Assembly: GCF_019929575.1 (NCBI RefSeq)
Contig: NZ_JAHZPU010000005.1
Location: 19,691-83,690, forward strand
Source: Streptococcus infantis
GTDB taxonomy: Bacteria; Bacillota; Bacilli; Lactobacillales; Streptococcaceae
Length of the DNA: 64,000 nucleotides
Reading direction: 5' to 3'
Shown: positions 7,009-17,286 of the stretch, piece after piece
How positions within the stretch are numbered: position 1 is the stretch's first letter
How the letters are laid out: the number at the start of each line of letters is the position of its first letter
The notes under the pieces: generated by a model
Told to the model about the DNA's origin: nothing
The model's input: only the letters and a program-made list of their open reading frames with translations
Databases searched by the model: none
Position numbers and translations under genes: made by a program

Positions 7009-7736
7009 CGGTCCTCCTCTTTGGTCAAAGCCAAATAGATATCATTGAGACTTGCTTCTGGCATGGCAAAAGCTTGTCTCAGCTCTTCAAGATCCCCTTT
7101 AGCTCTCACTTGACCTTTGTGGAGAATGACAAAAGAATCACACATTTTTTCAGCAGAGTCAAGAACGTGGGTACTCATGAGGATAGACTTCCCTTTTTTC
7201 TTTTCAAGATCCAAAAGCTGAATCAAATCCGAAATTGCCAGGGGATCAAGACCAAGAAAAGGTTCATCGACGATAAAGAGACTCGGATCCACAACAAAGG
7301 CACAGATAATCATGACCTTCTGTTTCATCCCTTTTGAAAAATGAACAGGAAACCAATCTAACTTCTGATCCAAACGGAACATTTTTAAAAGAGGTTCTAC
7401 ACGTTCAAAAGCTAGGTTTTGCTCAATACCATAGGCCATGGCAACCGTCTCGATATGTTCTCTGAGAGTTAATTCTTCGTACAAACTAGGAGTTTCAGGA
7501 ATATAACCAATCTGCTGACGATATTCACGAGGATTGGCACCTAAGGTTAGCCCGTCAATGTTTATTTCTCCACTATAAGGTGTCAACAAACCGATAATTT
7601 CATTGATAGTCGTCGATTTTCCAGCACCATTGAGACCGATCAAACCGACCAACTGCCCACTTTCAACAGTAAAGGACACATCTTTCAAGACAGGGACATG
7701 AACATAGCCACCTGTCAGATTTTTAATTTCTAACAT
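7005..7736 (-). CDS. ecsA: EcsA-like ABC transporter ATP-binding protein (243 aa)
   Basis: This is a canonical ABC ATPase. It has Walker A GLNGAGKST (about residue 35), a Q-loop, the signature FSKGMKQKV (about 137), Walker B LFIVDEPFLGLDP (about 157) and the H-loop MSTHVLD (about 190). It has no membrane segment and works with the permease encoded immediately downstream. GGAG precedes ATG 7736. The promoter (TATAAT at 7773-7768, minus strand) overlaps the divergent promoter of the HIT gene. The EcsA name follows the domain pair and gene order. Confidence 0.88.
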   Translation of the reverse strand: MLEIKNLTGGYVHVPVLKDVSFTVESGQLVGLIGLNGAGKSTTINEIIGLLTPYSGEINIDGLTLGANPREYRQQIGYIPETPSLYEELTLREHIETVAMAYGIEQNLAFERVEPLLKMFRLDQKLDWFPVHFSKGMKQKVMIICAFVVDPSLFIVDEPFLGLDPLAISDLIQLLDLEKKKGKSILMSTHVLDSAEKMCDSFVILHKGQVRAKGDLEELRQAFAMPEASLNDIYLALTKEEDR

Positions 7737-7753
7737 ATTTTCTCCAAATCTGG

Positions 7754-7773
7754 TATAATGTAGCTATATTATA
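7754..7773. promoter_or_regulatory. Overlapping divergent -10 boxes of the HIT gene and ecsA
   Basis: TATAAT at 7754-7759 on the plus strand lies 45 bp before the HIT start. TATAAT at 7773-7768 on the minus strand lies about 32 bp before ecsA. The two boxes are only 8 bp apart, so the polymerases would compete for the site. Confidence 0.65.
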
Positions 7774-7803
7774 TCAAAATTCAATACAGTAGAGGTAGAT
7801 TTT

Positions 7804-8214
7804 ATGTCAGATTGCATTTTTTGTAAAATTATCGCAGGGGAGATTCCCGCATCAAAGGTTTACGAAGATGATCAAGTTCTTGCCTTCCTTGATATCTCAC
7901 AAGTGACACCTGGACACACCTTGGTCGTACCAAAAGAACACTACCGCAATCTTTTAGAAATGGACGCTGCAAGTGCTAGCCAACTTTTTGCCCAAGTACT
8001 AAAGGTTGCTCAAAAAGTCATGAAAGCTACCAAAGCTGAAGGTATGAATATCATTGCCAACTGCGAAGAAGTTGCTGGACAAACCGTTTTCCATACCCAT
8101 GTCCACCTTGTTCCTCGCTATAGTGCAGATGACGATCTCAAGATTGACTTTATCGCACATGAACCAGACTTCGGCAAACTTGCCCAAGTCGCTGAAACGA
8201 TCAAAAACGCTTAA
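7804..8214 (+). CDS. HIT family nucleotide-binding protein (136 aa)
   Basis: This is a small cytoplasmic hydrolase of the Hint/PKCI branch. It has CIFCKIIAGEIPASKVYED at the N-terminus and the histidine triad FHTHVHLVP near residue 100. Relatives hydrolyse nucleoside phosphoramidates or related nucleotide conjugates; the natural substrate in streptococci is not established. AGAGG precedes ATG 7804. The following small gene begins 10 bp after the stop and is probably co-transcribed. The gene diverges from the ecsAB-like pair. Confidence 0.92.
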   Translation: MSDCIFCKIIAGEIPASKVYEDDQVLAFLDISQVTPGHTLVVPKEHYRNLLEMDAASASQLFAQVLKVAQKVMKATKAEGMNIIANCEEVAGQTVFHTHVHLVPRYSADDDLKIDFIAHEPDFGKLAQVAETIKNA

Positions 8215-8223
8215 GGAGTCACT

Positions 8224-8511
8224 ATGAAACTATCAAATTTACTACTTTTTGCAGGCTCTGCAGTCGGTTCATACCTCCTCGTTAAGAATCGCCAAGCTAT
8301 CACTGAAGAGGTTCTAGATACAACTGATCGTGTTGAAGCCATTAAGGATGACTTAGATATCATCCAAGATAGCCTGCAAATTATCGACCAACAAAAAGAA
8401 CTCATCAAGGAATATCAAAAAGATTTGACCTATAAGTTTAAAGTCTTTGAAAAAGACCTTCAAGCAAGACTTACTGTGATAAAAGAATTACAAGAAACTG
8501 AAGAAAACTAA
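8224..8511 (+). CDS. Hypothetical protein with N-terminal membrane anchor and coiled coil (95 aa)
   Basis: The protein has one N-terminal hydrophobic segment (about residues 4-18, LLLFAGSAVGSYLLV). A long charged helical region rich in D, Q, K and E (about 28-92) follows and looks like a coiled coil. It starts 10 bp after the HIT stop with AAGGAG upstream, so the two are likely one operon. The layout resembles YtxH-like or other small anchored proteins, but I recognise no defined family. A HIT gene followed by such a protein also occurs in pneumococcus. Confidence 0.8.
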   Translation: MKLSNLLLFAGSAVGSYLLVKNRQAITEEVLDTTDRVEAIKDDLDIIQDSLQIIDQQKELIKEYQKDLTYKFKVFEKDLQARLTVIKELQETEEN

Positions 8512-8597
8512 GGAAAAGAAAATCTCCAACTTTCCTTATTTCCCTTTTCAATCCATTTTGGGTCAGCAGATCCTAACAGACCATGGAGGGCATGAAA

Positions 8598-9251
8598 ATG
8601 AAACAGTTTTTTAAAGTTTTGACGCGGATCATCCTGATTATTTGTGGTGGTCTCTGCCTTCTTGCAGTTCTGGCATTTCTAATACTGGCCAATCTTTTCA
8701 AGGCCTCACCTGGTGATATTCGAGAAGGAAATGAATCCTTAAAACAAATCTTTATCTCCCTTGACCTGCCTCCTGAGAAAGTAGAATCAAATGGAAGCTA
8801 TCAATACGAGGGCGGAGGCTTAGATTTTTATGTGACATTCTCTGATGAGATCATCAATAGCCACCCTGTCCTAAAAGAAAGTCCTAACCTCACTAAAAAC
8901 CGACTCAAAGTCTATGTCTTAAACACAGAAGAGATTTCCTACTATTCAGTAGAAGACAACTTATTCAATCATGGTTTATTCCAATTTTTAGAGGAGGAAA
9001 GCAGGAAGTATTTCCAAGAAATCGGAAAGAAATCAAATCCTTCTTACTTTATTCTCTCTTGGAGGGATCCAGAAAGCATGAAAAAGGGAATCGCATTCTA
9101 TGAAAAAACTTTGACCTTGGTGGATATTCAGGATAATTCGGCGATTAAGCGCATTGATACCGTCACCGTTAAGCCTGGTAAGGAAGCAGAACTCAAGCAA
9201 CTCATTCAGGAGATGGATGCGGCCGGCTTGCTAACTCAAAAATATCAATAA
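8598..9251 (+). CDS. Hypothetical membrane-anchored extracytoplasmic protein (217 aa)
   Basis: A single strong N-terminal hydrophobic segment (about residues 8-32) is followed by a roughly 180-residue soluble domain, probably outside the membrane. I place the start at ATG 8598, because the internal GGAGG at 8584-8588 is well spaced for it and too close for the ATG at 8592. There is no lipobox and no recognised domain. The gene lies convergent to dnaJ with a shared terminator between them. Its function is unknown. Confidence 0.72.
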   Translation: MKQFFKVLTRIILIICGGLCLLAVLAFLILANLFKASPGDIREGNESLKQIFISLDLPPEKVESNGSYQYEGGGLDFYVTFSDEIINSHPVLKESPNLTKNRLKVYVLNTEEISYYSVEDNLFNHGLFQFLEEESRKYFQEIGKKSNPSYFILSWRDPESMKKGIAFYEKTLTLVDIQDNSAIKRIDTVTVKPGKEAELKQLIQEMDAAGLLTQKYQ

Positions 9252-9292
9252 CAGATCAGTTGGATAATGATTTCTCCGATGACAAAACACTA

Positions 9293-9316
9293 AAAAAGAG
9301 CCCGAAGGCTCTTTTT
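9293..9316. terminator. Bidirectional terminator between the 217-aa gene and dnaJ
   Basis: AAAAAGAGCC and GGCTCTTTTT flank a short loop, giving A- and T-tracts on both strands. It lies between two convergent genes. Confidence 0.85.
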
Positions 9317-9326
9317 ACTTTATGCT

Positions 9327-10463
9327 TTATTCTCCTTCAAAGGCATCTTTAATATGGTCAAAGAAGCCTTTTTTCTTTGGATTTACTTTCAAATCACCTG
9401 CAGCTGCGAATTCTTTCAAGGCTGCTTTTTGGCGTTCATTCAAGCCTGTTGGTGTTACGACATTGACGGTAACGTATTGGTCACCAAGGGCACCACCACG
9501 AAGGCTAGGCGCACCCTTGCCACGTAGACGGAATCGTTTACCAGTCTGAGTCCCTTCTGGAATGACTAATTCTACATCACCGTGAACTGTAGGGATGTCT
9601 ACTGTATCACCAAGTGCTGCTTGAACAAAATTGAGGTTGAGATTGTAGAAGATAGTGGTTCCTTCACGTTCAAACTTATCGCTAGCTTCAACTGAAACCA
9701 CCACGTACAAGTCACCATAAGGACCACCATTAAAGCCTGCTTCACCTTGACCAGCTAGGCGGATCTGTTGACCTGTTTCCACACCAGCAGGGATTTTTAC
9801 GTGTACGCTATGGGCTTGCTTTTCATGACCTGTTCCATGACAGGTTGCACATGGGTCTTTGATTTCTTGACCACGGCCATGACAAACATCACAGGTTACT
9901 TGGCGACGCATCATACCGAGCGGTGTTTGAGTATCAACATTGATCACACCTGAACCATGACAGCGTCCACAAGTAACTGGACTTGTTCCAGGTTTAGCAC
10001 CAGACCCATTACAAGTACGACAGCTTGCTTCACGATTGTATTTGACTTCCTTTTCTGTACCAAAAATAGCTTCTTCAAAAGTCAAATGAACGCGATACTG
10101 GAGGTCGTCACCTTGACGAGGGGCGTTTGGATTACGTGATGCACCTCCACCACCAAAGAAGCTTGAGAAGATATCTTCAAATCCGCCAAAACCACCTGCT
10201 CCATCGAAGCCACCGAAACCGCCTGCACCACCAAAACCACCATTGGCACCAGCAGCACCATATTGGTCATAGGCCGCACGTTTCTGTTCATCGCTCAAAG
10301 TTTCATAAGCTTCTTGAACTTCCTTGTACTTGTCCTCAGCTCCAGGATCCTTGTTGATATCTGGATGATATTTTTTAGATAATTTCCGATAGGCTCTCTT
10401 GATCTCATCTTGAGATGCATTTTTCGAAACGCCCAAACGGTCGTAAAATTCAGTATTGTTCAT
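9327..10463 (-). CDS. dnaJ: Chaperone protein DnaJ (378 aa)
   Basis: DnaJ is the co-chaperone that delivers clients to DnaK and stimulates its ATPase. The J domain (residues 1-70) has the KYHPDINKD loop with HPD. A Gly/Phe-rich linker follows (about 75-115). Four CxxCxGxG zinc repeats are visible ([32 protein letters not shown]; about 145-215), then the C-terminal substrate-binding domains. The length is normal. No Shine-Dalgarno sequence is evident before ATG 10463. The gene is separated from dnaK by a DJ-1-like gene and by a long tandem-repeat region. Confidence 0.97.
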   Translation of the reverse strand: MNNTEFYDRLGVSKNASQDEIKRAYRKLSKKYHPDINKDPGAEDKYKEVQEAYETLSDEQKRAAYDQYGAAGANGGFGGAGGFGGFDGAGGFGGFEDIFSSFFGGGGASRNPNAPRQGDDLQYRVHLTFEEAIFGTEKEVKYNREASCRTCNGSGAKPGTSPVTCGRCHGSGVINVDTQTPLGMMRRQVTCDVCHGRGQEIKDPCATCHGTGHEKQAHSVHVKIPAGVETGQQIRLAGQGEAGFNGGPYGDLYVVVSVEASDKFEREGTTIFYNLNLNFVQAALGDTVDIPTVHGDVELVIPEGTQTGKRFRLRGKGAPSLRGGALGDQYVTVNVVTPTGLNERQKAALKEFAAAGDLKVNPKKKGFFDHIKDAFEGE

Positions 10464-10560
10464 ACAAGATACTAAGAGCGAACAGAAAGCGACTGAAATT
10501 TAGGAAACCGACAAGAAATCCTGATTTCTTAGGAGGTTTATCTAATTTCCAAGCTTTCCG

Positions 10561-10941
10561 CTCGAGTTCAATTCCCCGAACGCTCTTTGTTCCTTTCTAT
10601 TGATGTTGTAAATCAAACCACGATGTAGGTCGGGTTCAATTCCTTTCTTTCATATTGAGTAAGAAACTTCAGAGCTCGGGTTCAATTTCCCGAACGCTCT
10701 TTGTTCCTTTCTATTGATGTTGTGAATCAAACCTCGATTTAGGTCGGGTTCAATTCCTTTCTTTCATATTGAGTAAGAAACTTTAGAACTCGGGTTCAAT
10801 TCCCCGAACACCTTTGTTCCTTTCTATTGATGTTGTGAATCAAACCACGAATTTAGGTCGGGTTCAATTCCTTTCTTTCATATTGAGTAAGAAACTTCAG
10901 AGCTCGGGTTCAATTCCCCGAACACACTTGTTCCTTTCTAT
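10561..10941. repeat. 114-bp tandem repeat, 3.3 copies, upstream of dnaJ
   Basis: Units start with CTCGAG or CTCGGG at 10561, 10675, 10789 and 10903, an exact 114-bp period. The fourth copy stops after about 39 bp. Copies differ by only a few bases. Each unit contains two GGGTTCAATTCC motifs, one of which folds as CGGGTTCAATTCCCCG, similar in form to a tRNA T-arm. The array fills most of the gap between the DJ-1-like gene and dnaJ. No ORF of note lies in it. Confidence 0.9.
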
Positions 10942-10958
10942 AATTTATAAGTAAATCT

Positions 10959-11591
10959 TTAGAGGATGTTTTCTATACTTCGCTTCACTTGATCAAACTC
11001 TTCATCTGATAGAGTAAATATCAAATCCTCTTCTGAATATTCGTTCTGTTCTTTAAAATAGTTGTCCGTATTCTCTGCCAACCCTAGACCAAGAATTACT
11101 TTTCTTGCAAACTCTTGGTGCGCAAAGCCTATAGCCGTAATGATTTGTTTATCTTGCACAAGCACTTTCGGTTGGAAATTTTCACGTGGAAGAAATTCAA
11201 AATAGTCAAAGAAGTTTTGCCAAATTCCACCTGTAAATTTCGTGTCCTTCAACAGACCTGCTTTCGCCAATAAAAGGGGCGCTGAAGAAATGGCTGCGAT
11301 GAGGACATCTTGCCCACCAAGGTCCCTCAAGAACGAAATCAATTTCTCATCCTGTAGGGCAGGTCCTATGTTGACCATTCCTGGCAAAATCACGCAAGAA
11401 TACTCTTCAATACGGATTTGATCTAGTGTTTTCGTTGGTTGACAGGGTAAGCCATCCTCAGAGACCACTATCGAATGATCTGAAGCGACATAATCAATCG
11501 TGACGTCAAAAGACAGAGCTAAAGTACTCGTTAAAGCGGTTATTTCATAAGGAGAAAAATTAGGATAAATCAAGCAAAGTACTTTTTTCAT
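10959..11591 (-). CDS. DJ-1/PfpI family protein (210 aa)
   Basis: This is a class I glutamine-amidotransferase-like fold of the DJ-1/ThiJ/PfpI type. It has an MKKVLCLIYPNFSPYE start, a CVILPGMVN segment and an AAISSAPLLLAKAGLL elbow. At the elbow the usual Cys nucleophile appears replaced by Ser. Relatives include chaperones, deglycases and regulatory proteins, so the reaction cannot be predicted. I choose ATG 11591 over the ATG at 11600, because AGAGG is well spaced only for the former. It lies between dnaK and dnaJ on the same strand, behind a terminator. Confidence 0.85.
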   Translation of the reverse strand: MKKVLCLIYPNFSPYEITALTSTLALSFDVTIDYVASDHSIVVSEDGLPCQPTKTLDQIRIEEYSCVILPGMVNIGPALQDEKLISFLRDLGGQDVLIAAISSAPLLLAKAGLLKDTKFTGGIWQNFFDYFEFLPRENFQPKVLVQDKQIITAIGFAHQEFARKVILGLGLAENTDNYFKEQNEYSEEDLIFTLSDEEFDQVKRSIENIL

Positions 11592-11613
11592 ACGCAACAT
11601 CCTCTATTTTACC

Positions 11614-11642
11614 GAAAAACAGAGGCTGGGTTGCAACCTCTG
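11614..11642 (-). terminator. Terminator downstream of dnaK
   Basis: On the minus strand CAGAGG and CCTCTG pair around an 11-nt loop and are followed by TTTTTC. It should end much of the hrcA-grpE-dnaK transcript before the DJ-1-like gene. Confidence 0.8.
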
Positions 11643-11688
11643 GATTTCTTCCTATCATTTAGTTGTTAAGCCGAATTGAGCACGCCCT

Positions 11689-11765
11689 AACCTCTTGGTG
11701 AAAAAGATAAATCTTCCTAGAAACTAAAGTTTCTGCGTCAGATTTCCTATTTTCACTGTGAGGTT
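11689..11765. repeat. 77-bp imperfect palindrome between dnaK and the DJ-1-like gene
   Basis: The outer arms are AACCTC and GAGGTT. Inside them GTGAAAA pairs with TTTTCAC, AAATCT with AGATTT, and AGAAACT with AGTTTCT. The whole segment can fold as one long interrupted hairpin. It has no coding capacity. It may be a small repeat element, but no second copy is present in the window. Confidence 0.7.
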
Positions 11766-11782
11766 TTAACGGGATTTGCATC

Positions 11783-13846
<2,064 letters not shown>

Positions 13847-14362
13847 CTAGTTATAAACCACTACCATAGCCGGTCTTAGGATGCGATCATGGAGTTTGTA
13901 TCCTTTTTGGAAGACTTGTGCGATGGTGTCTGCTGGATGCTCATCATCAGCTGGAACAGTTTGAATAGCCATATGGTAGTTATGGTCAAACTCTCCATCT
14001 GCTGGAATTTCTTCAATTCCTTCTTCTTTCAGAGCATGAATCAAGCTTTCTTGCACCATCTCCAAGCCCTTTTTCACATCATCCTTCAAACCTTCAACAG
14101 CAAGGGCACGTTCTAGGTTATCCAGTGATGGTAAGATTGCTTTTGCCAAATCTTGGCTGCGATAGCGTTGCAAGAGTTGGCGTTCTTCGTTGGCACGTCG
14201 CTGAATGTTTTGCATTTCTGCATGAGCACGAAGATATTTGTTTTCAAATTCCTCGGCACGTTCATTAGCCAAGTCCAATTCAGACTTCTCAGGAGTTGCT
14301 TCTTCTGCTGTTTCCACAACTTCCTCTTCTTTTACTTCTTCATTTTTAATATCTTGGGCCAT
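13847..14362 (-). CDS. grpE: Nucleotide exchange factor GrpE (171 aa)
   Basis: GrpE releases ADP from DnaK. The protein has an acidic N-terminal tail, a long helix including [16 protein letters not shown] (about 65-80), and the conserved C-terminal beta domain with [16 protein letters not shown]. The start is ATG 14362 ([10 protein letters not shown]), 7 nt after AAAGGAGG; the upstream in-frame ATG at 14386 lacks such a site. It lies between hrcA and dnaK in the heat-shock operon. Its stop codon sits inside the right arm of an inverted repeat. Confidence 0.95.
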   Translation of the reverse strand: MAQDIKNEEVKEEEVVETAEEATPEKSELDLANERAEEFENKYLRAHAEMQNIQRRANEERQLLQRYRSQDLAKAILPSLDNLERALAVEGLKDDVKKGLEMVQESLIHALKEEGIEEIPADGEFDHNYHMAIQTVPADDEHPADTIAQVFQKGYKLHDRILRPAMVVVYN

Positions 14363-14388
14363 TTTCGCCTCCTTTAATGATTTCAATC

Positions 14389-15423
14389 TTAATTCACTTC
14401 ATAGTGATTACTGCTAAGATAGCGGTAAAAATCCGTTAACTTCATGGTCAAAACTCGATTAACAACATTGAGTTGATTGACCAATTGCTGGTAGTCCAGA
14501 TTAACTGGACCAATAATCGCTAGAATTCCAAATCCACGATAGGGAATTAGAAATTTACTGCTAATCACTGCTAAGTCAGCTAAACAGGATTCTTGGCTAT
14601 CCGCAACTCGGACACTTTGCATCTGGTCACCAATCAGATTTTCTCGAATCTCTAAAGCAACCTTTTGTGGTTGATCAAAGAATTGATAGGCTGCTAGATT
14701 CGCAAAATTCAAGAGATTGACTTTCCCAGAAACTACGATATTTTCATTGAACATTTCTTTGAAAATATGTTCGACAAGGTCCATAACATTGTCCGTTGTT
14801 GTAAAGTAACGTTGGATAATCTGCGGGATCTCTGTCCGAATCTTGTAGTGAATGTCCAAAACAGTCTGTTCCAGGAAACGTTCTTGAATCATGGTCTTGA
14901 GGCGATTTAAATCCTCCTGCAAGAAATTTCTCGGAATCAAAAACTGACTGGTAACTGTTCTAGACTCATCAAGCGTAAAAACAGCAAGAGCTGTATGTTG
15001 CCCGAGGACAACAATATCAAAAGCTGTTAACTTCTGCCTACTTGGTTCTACATCCAGTGCTACAACCGTACAACCACTCAAGTCTGTCAAGATTCTCGTT
15101 GCCTCTTGAAGAATATCCTCTAGCTTGAAGAATTCTTGATCAAAGGCTTTTACAATCTCATAAACTTGATTCTCGGCTAAACGGTCGAAGGATAAGGAGT
15201 GTTTGACATAGTATTGAAAACCAGCCACACTCGGCATCCGACCACTGGAAGTATGTGCCTTTTCAAGCAAACCTTGCTTTTCTAAAGCCGCCATGTCATT
15301 TCGAATGGTAGCACTACTAGAGTTGATAGACTCTTGCAAGGCTTTGGATCCAACAGGTTCGTGCGTTTTGGTAAAGATGTCAATAATCAGATTTAAAATA
15401 TTCTGCTGACGTTCCGTAACCAT
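14389..15423 (-). CDS. hrcA: Heat-inducible transcription repressor HrcA (344 aa)
   Basis: HrcA represses class I heat-shock genes by binding CIRCE. The N-terminal winged helix carries [23 protein letters not shown] (about residues 22-44). Next comes [15 protein letters not shown], and the dimerisation and inserted domains follow. It is first in the hrcA-grpE-dnaK operon. Two CIRCE elements flank its promoter, which implies autoregulation. The protein is of the usual length. Confidence 0.97.
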   Translation of the reverse strand: MVTERQQNILNLIIDIFTKTHEPVGSKALQESINSSSATIRNDMAALEKQGLLEKAHTSSGRMPSVAGFQYYVKHSLSFDRLAENQVYEIVKAFDQEFFKLEDILQEATRILTDLSGCTVVALDVEPSRQKLTAFDIVVLGQHTALAVFTLDESRTVTSQFLIPRNFLQEDLNRLKTMIQERFLEQTVLDIHYKIRTEIPQIIQRYFTTTDNVMDLVEHIFKEMFNENIVVSGKVNLLNFANLAAYQFFDQPQKVALEIRENLIGDQMQSVRVADSQESCLADLAVISSKFLIPYRGFGILAIIGPVNLDYQQLVNQLNVVNRVLTMKLTDFYRYLSSNHYEVN

Positions 15424-15450
15424 CTCGTCACTCCTCTCTGATAGATCTTT

Positions 15451-15477
15451 TTAGCACTCGTAACCTCCAAGTGCTAA
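15451..15477 (-). promoter_or_regulatory. CIRCE operator 1 (hrcA leader)
   Basis: TTAGCACTC, 9 bp, then AAGTGCTAA. This is one mismatch from the consensus TTAGCACTC-N9-GAGTGCTAA. It lies between the hrcA promoter and its start codon. Confidence 0.95.
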
Positions 15478-15488
15478 CTTATGATTCT

Positions 15489-15516
15489 ATTATACACCCT
15501 TAGAAAAGAATGTCAA
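15489..15516 (-). promoter_or_regulatory. SigA promoter of the heat-shock operon
   Basis: On the minus strand TTGACA (15516-15511), 16 bp, TATAAT (15494-15489). It lies between the two CIRCE elements, so HrcA bound to either should block it. Confidence 0.9.
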
Positions 15517-15533
15517 GACAAAAACTCAAAAAA

Positions 15534-15560
15534 TTAGCACTCTTTTGCTAAGAGTGCTAA
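15534..15560 (-). promoter_or_regulatory. CIRCE operator 2 (upstream of the promoter)
   Basis: A perfect TTAGCACTC-N9-GAGTGCTAA palindrome lies 18 bp upstream of the -35 box. Confidence 0.97.
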
Positions 15561-15584
15561 AAATCGGTCTAAGGACCTAGAAAA

Positions 15585-16097
15585 TCATCTTACATTCTCA
15601 AGATATTTCTTTTTAAGTCTGCAAAAACTATAGATGAGATAAGAAATCATGAGGGCATAAAGGGCAAAAATAAGGAAGAACGACTGAGAGAGACTTTCAC
15701 GAAACAAGCTCATACAAATAACTAGACCGCCAGAGATAGAAACTGTAGATGTACGAAGTCTAGATTTCACATCAGCCCATCGAAGACGATTGTCCATGAA
15801 AGATTGATTATTTGAATCTATATCACAAGTTGCTTTTCGAAAAACAGTATAAGAACAATTTTCCACAAATTCCCATCCTCTATCCTTAATACTTTGTAAA
15901 TCTACCTCATTCTTTCTAAGGTAGCTAGTATTCCACACACGGTACATCACATCATCTGGTCGGCATGGTTCAAAATAGAAAAAGCCAAAACGATTCGATT
16001 TAAATTTCCAACCTTTCAAATGCATCTCATGCAAATAATCTTCTACCTTATCCAAATCAAAAATGGTAAACATTCGAAATTGTACTTTGCTTTTCAT
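15585..16097 (-). CDS. DUF2812 family membrane protein (170 aa)
   Basis: The N-terminal soluble DUF2812-type domain has the typical pattern: a FDLDKVEDYLHEMHLKGWKF segment and a GWEFVENCSYTVFRK segment. Two hydrophobic segments follow near the C-terminus (about 112-150). It is the third gene of a PadR-DUF2812-DUF2812 unit, with GGAGG before ATG 16097. Such pairs are commonly controlled by the PadR partner and are thought to be linked to membrane stress, but no biochemical role is known. No terminator is obvious before the hrcA promoter region. Confidence 0.82.
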   Translation of the reverse strand: MKSKVQFRMFTIFDLDKVEDYLHEMHLKGWKFKSNRFGFFYFEPCRPDDVMYRVWNTSYLRKNEVDLQSIKDRGWEFVENCSYTVFRKATCDIDSNNQSFMDNRLRWADVKSRLRTSTVSISGGLVICMSLFRESLSQSFFLIFALYALMISYLIYSFCRLKKKYLENVR

Positions 16098-16118
16098 TGT
16101 CTAACCTCCAAAATGGTT

Positions 16119-16694
16119 TTATTTATCAGATAATTCTTTCCACTTTTGAAACAATCTCCAAAAAATATAAGAAATCTGAATCGCGAAAACTATCAATAAA
16201 GTACAGTCTATGATAACAATCAAAAACATTCCCCAACTGAAAGAACTACCTCCACTGACAAACTTTGAGAAAATCGGTAGTAGAGCTGAAAAGAGAAGCA
16301 AAATAGGAAGCATCCGCATTGTTAAAATCTTCTTGACCATTGCTAACTTTCCGGCCGCGTCATTATAAATTTCAAACTCGGCATCCGACTCAACTCCAGA
16401 ATAAAGCTTTCTAAAGTAGGAAAAACCATTAAAGTCTGTTATATGCTCCCACCCACAATCTTTAAATAGTTGTAAATAGGAAGCTCTCTCTGACTTTTTC
16501 ATAGGATAAAAGTCCAACTGATAAACCACCTTCTCCGGTTGGCACTTTTCAAAAGTATACTTAACCGCAACTACTAAGTTAGAATAACTTACTTCCTTAA
16601 GTTTCCAGCCCTGAGCATGCATTTCTCCGAGATAGAGAGCCTCTTTATCATAATCCGCAATGGTAGCAATTCTATAAACAACTTTCTTTTCCAT
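16119..16694 (-). CDS. DUF2812 family membrane protein (191 aa)
   Basis: This paralogue of the following gene has the DUF2812 start (MEKKVVYRIATIADYDKEAL), EMHAQGWKL and GWEHITDFNGFSYFRK motifs. Two C-terminal hydrophobic segments follow (about 125-180). The start is ATG 16694, which overlaps the TGA of the PadR gene and follows GGAGGAG; a TTG one codon upstream is less likely. The two DUF2812 proteins may work as a pair in the membrane. The function is unknown. Confidence 0.83.
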   Translation of the reverse strand: MEKKVVYRIATIADYDKEALYLGEMHAQGWKLKEVSYSNLVVAVKYTFEKCQPEKVVYQLDFYPMKKSERASYLQLFKDCGWEHITDFNGFSYFRKLYSGVESDAEFEIYNDAAGKLAMVKKILTMRMLPILLLFSALLPIFSKFVSGGSSFSWGMFLIVIIDCTLLIVFAIQISYIFWRLFQKWKELSDK

Positions 16695-17014
16695 CAAAGC
16701 TCCTCCCGACTGTTTCTATAGAGCCGTTCAATACGTTTCAACTCAATCTCTAAAACTTTTCGGCCCAAGTCTGTTATCTGATAGATTTTACGTTTCTCCT
16801 CTTCTCGGACAAAGGAAACCAAACCATCCTTTTCCATCTTCGATAGGGTTCCATACATAGTTCCAGGACTAATGGAAACCTGTGAATCTGTCATCTCTTT
16901 AACCTTTTGCGTGATACCATAGCCATGATTCTCCTTTTGCAGACAGAACAAAATATAAAAACCCGTTTCAGTCATGGGAAGATAAACCCGCCTAATCTTA
17001 TCTGTTAATTCCAT
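16694..17014 (-). CDS. PadR family transcriptional regulator (106 aa)
   Basis: This is a short winged-helix repressor with the PadR pattern: GFYILFCLQKENHGYGITQKV in the N-terminal helix-turn-helix and GTMYGTLSKMEKDGLV as the recognition helix and wing. A short C-terminal dimerisation helix follows. AGGAGG precedes ATG 17014. Its TGA overlaps the start of the first DUF2812 gene. Two imperfect palindromic repeats over the presumed promoter (17041-17083) suggest autoregulation of the three-gene unit. The inducer is unknown. Confidence 0.9.
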   Translation of the reverse strand: MELTDKIRRVYLPMTETGFYILFCLQKENHGYGITQKVKEMTDSQVSISPGTMYGTLSKMEKDGLVSFVREEEKRKIYQITDLGRKVLEIELKRIERLYRNSREEL

Positions 17015-17040
17015 TTAACCAGACCTCCTACTTAGTTCGA

Positions 17041-17083
17041 TATATCGCATCTCGTTATATAAAATATATCACACCTCGATATA
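17041..17083 (-). promoter_or_regulatory. Candidate PadR operator: two 19-bp repeats with 24-bp period
   Basis: On the minus strand TATATCGAGGTGTGATATA (17083-17065) and TATAACGAGATGCGATATA (17059-17041) are near-identical direct repeats. Each is itself a partial palindrome. They lie 27 bp upstream of the padR start, where a promoter is expected. Confidence 0.7.
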
Positions 17084-17096
17084 AAATGCAAGAAAA

Positions 17097-17283
17097 AAAG
17101 AGAGTAGGACAGAAATCGGTAATTCGTTAGAATTCGATTTCGTCGTCCCACCTCCGCACAGTTGAGTAGGGCTATAAAAGCTGATGAAATCAGCGTAGTA
17201 GAGCCCACTCAACCACTGCGTCTTGCTCGACAAGCCAAAGACAATTGAGAGGCTAGGACTTTTGTCCCAGCCTCTTCTGTTTA
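17097..17283. repeat. Intergenic repeat (copy A) with internal hairpins, downstream of glnA
   Basis: The stretch begins GTAGGACAGAAATCG, has the palindrome AATTCG..CGAATT and a later AGGCTAGGACTTTTGTCCCAGCCT hairpin region. It shares its beginning (GGGACAGAAATCG, CGATTTCGT-GTCCCA) and its end (TTTTGTCCCA-CCTCTT) with 33101-33283. It probably also serves as the terminator of glnA. I do not know a name for the family. Confidence 0.7.
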
Positions 17284-17286
17284 TCA

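Noticed and set aside
9322..9549. Plus-strand frame antisense to the dnaJ 3' end
   Set aside because: dnaJ is unambiguous on the other strand; the antisense frame has no family features.
10561..10941. Regular repeats that could suggest a CRISPR array
   Set aside because: The period is 114 bp and the whole unit is repeated, with no unique spacers and no cas genes nearby.
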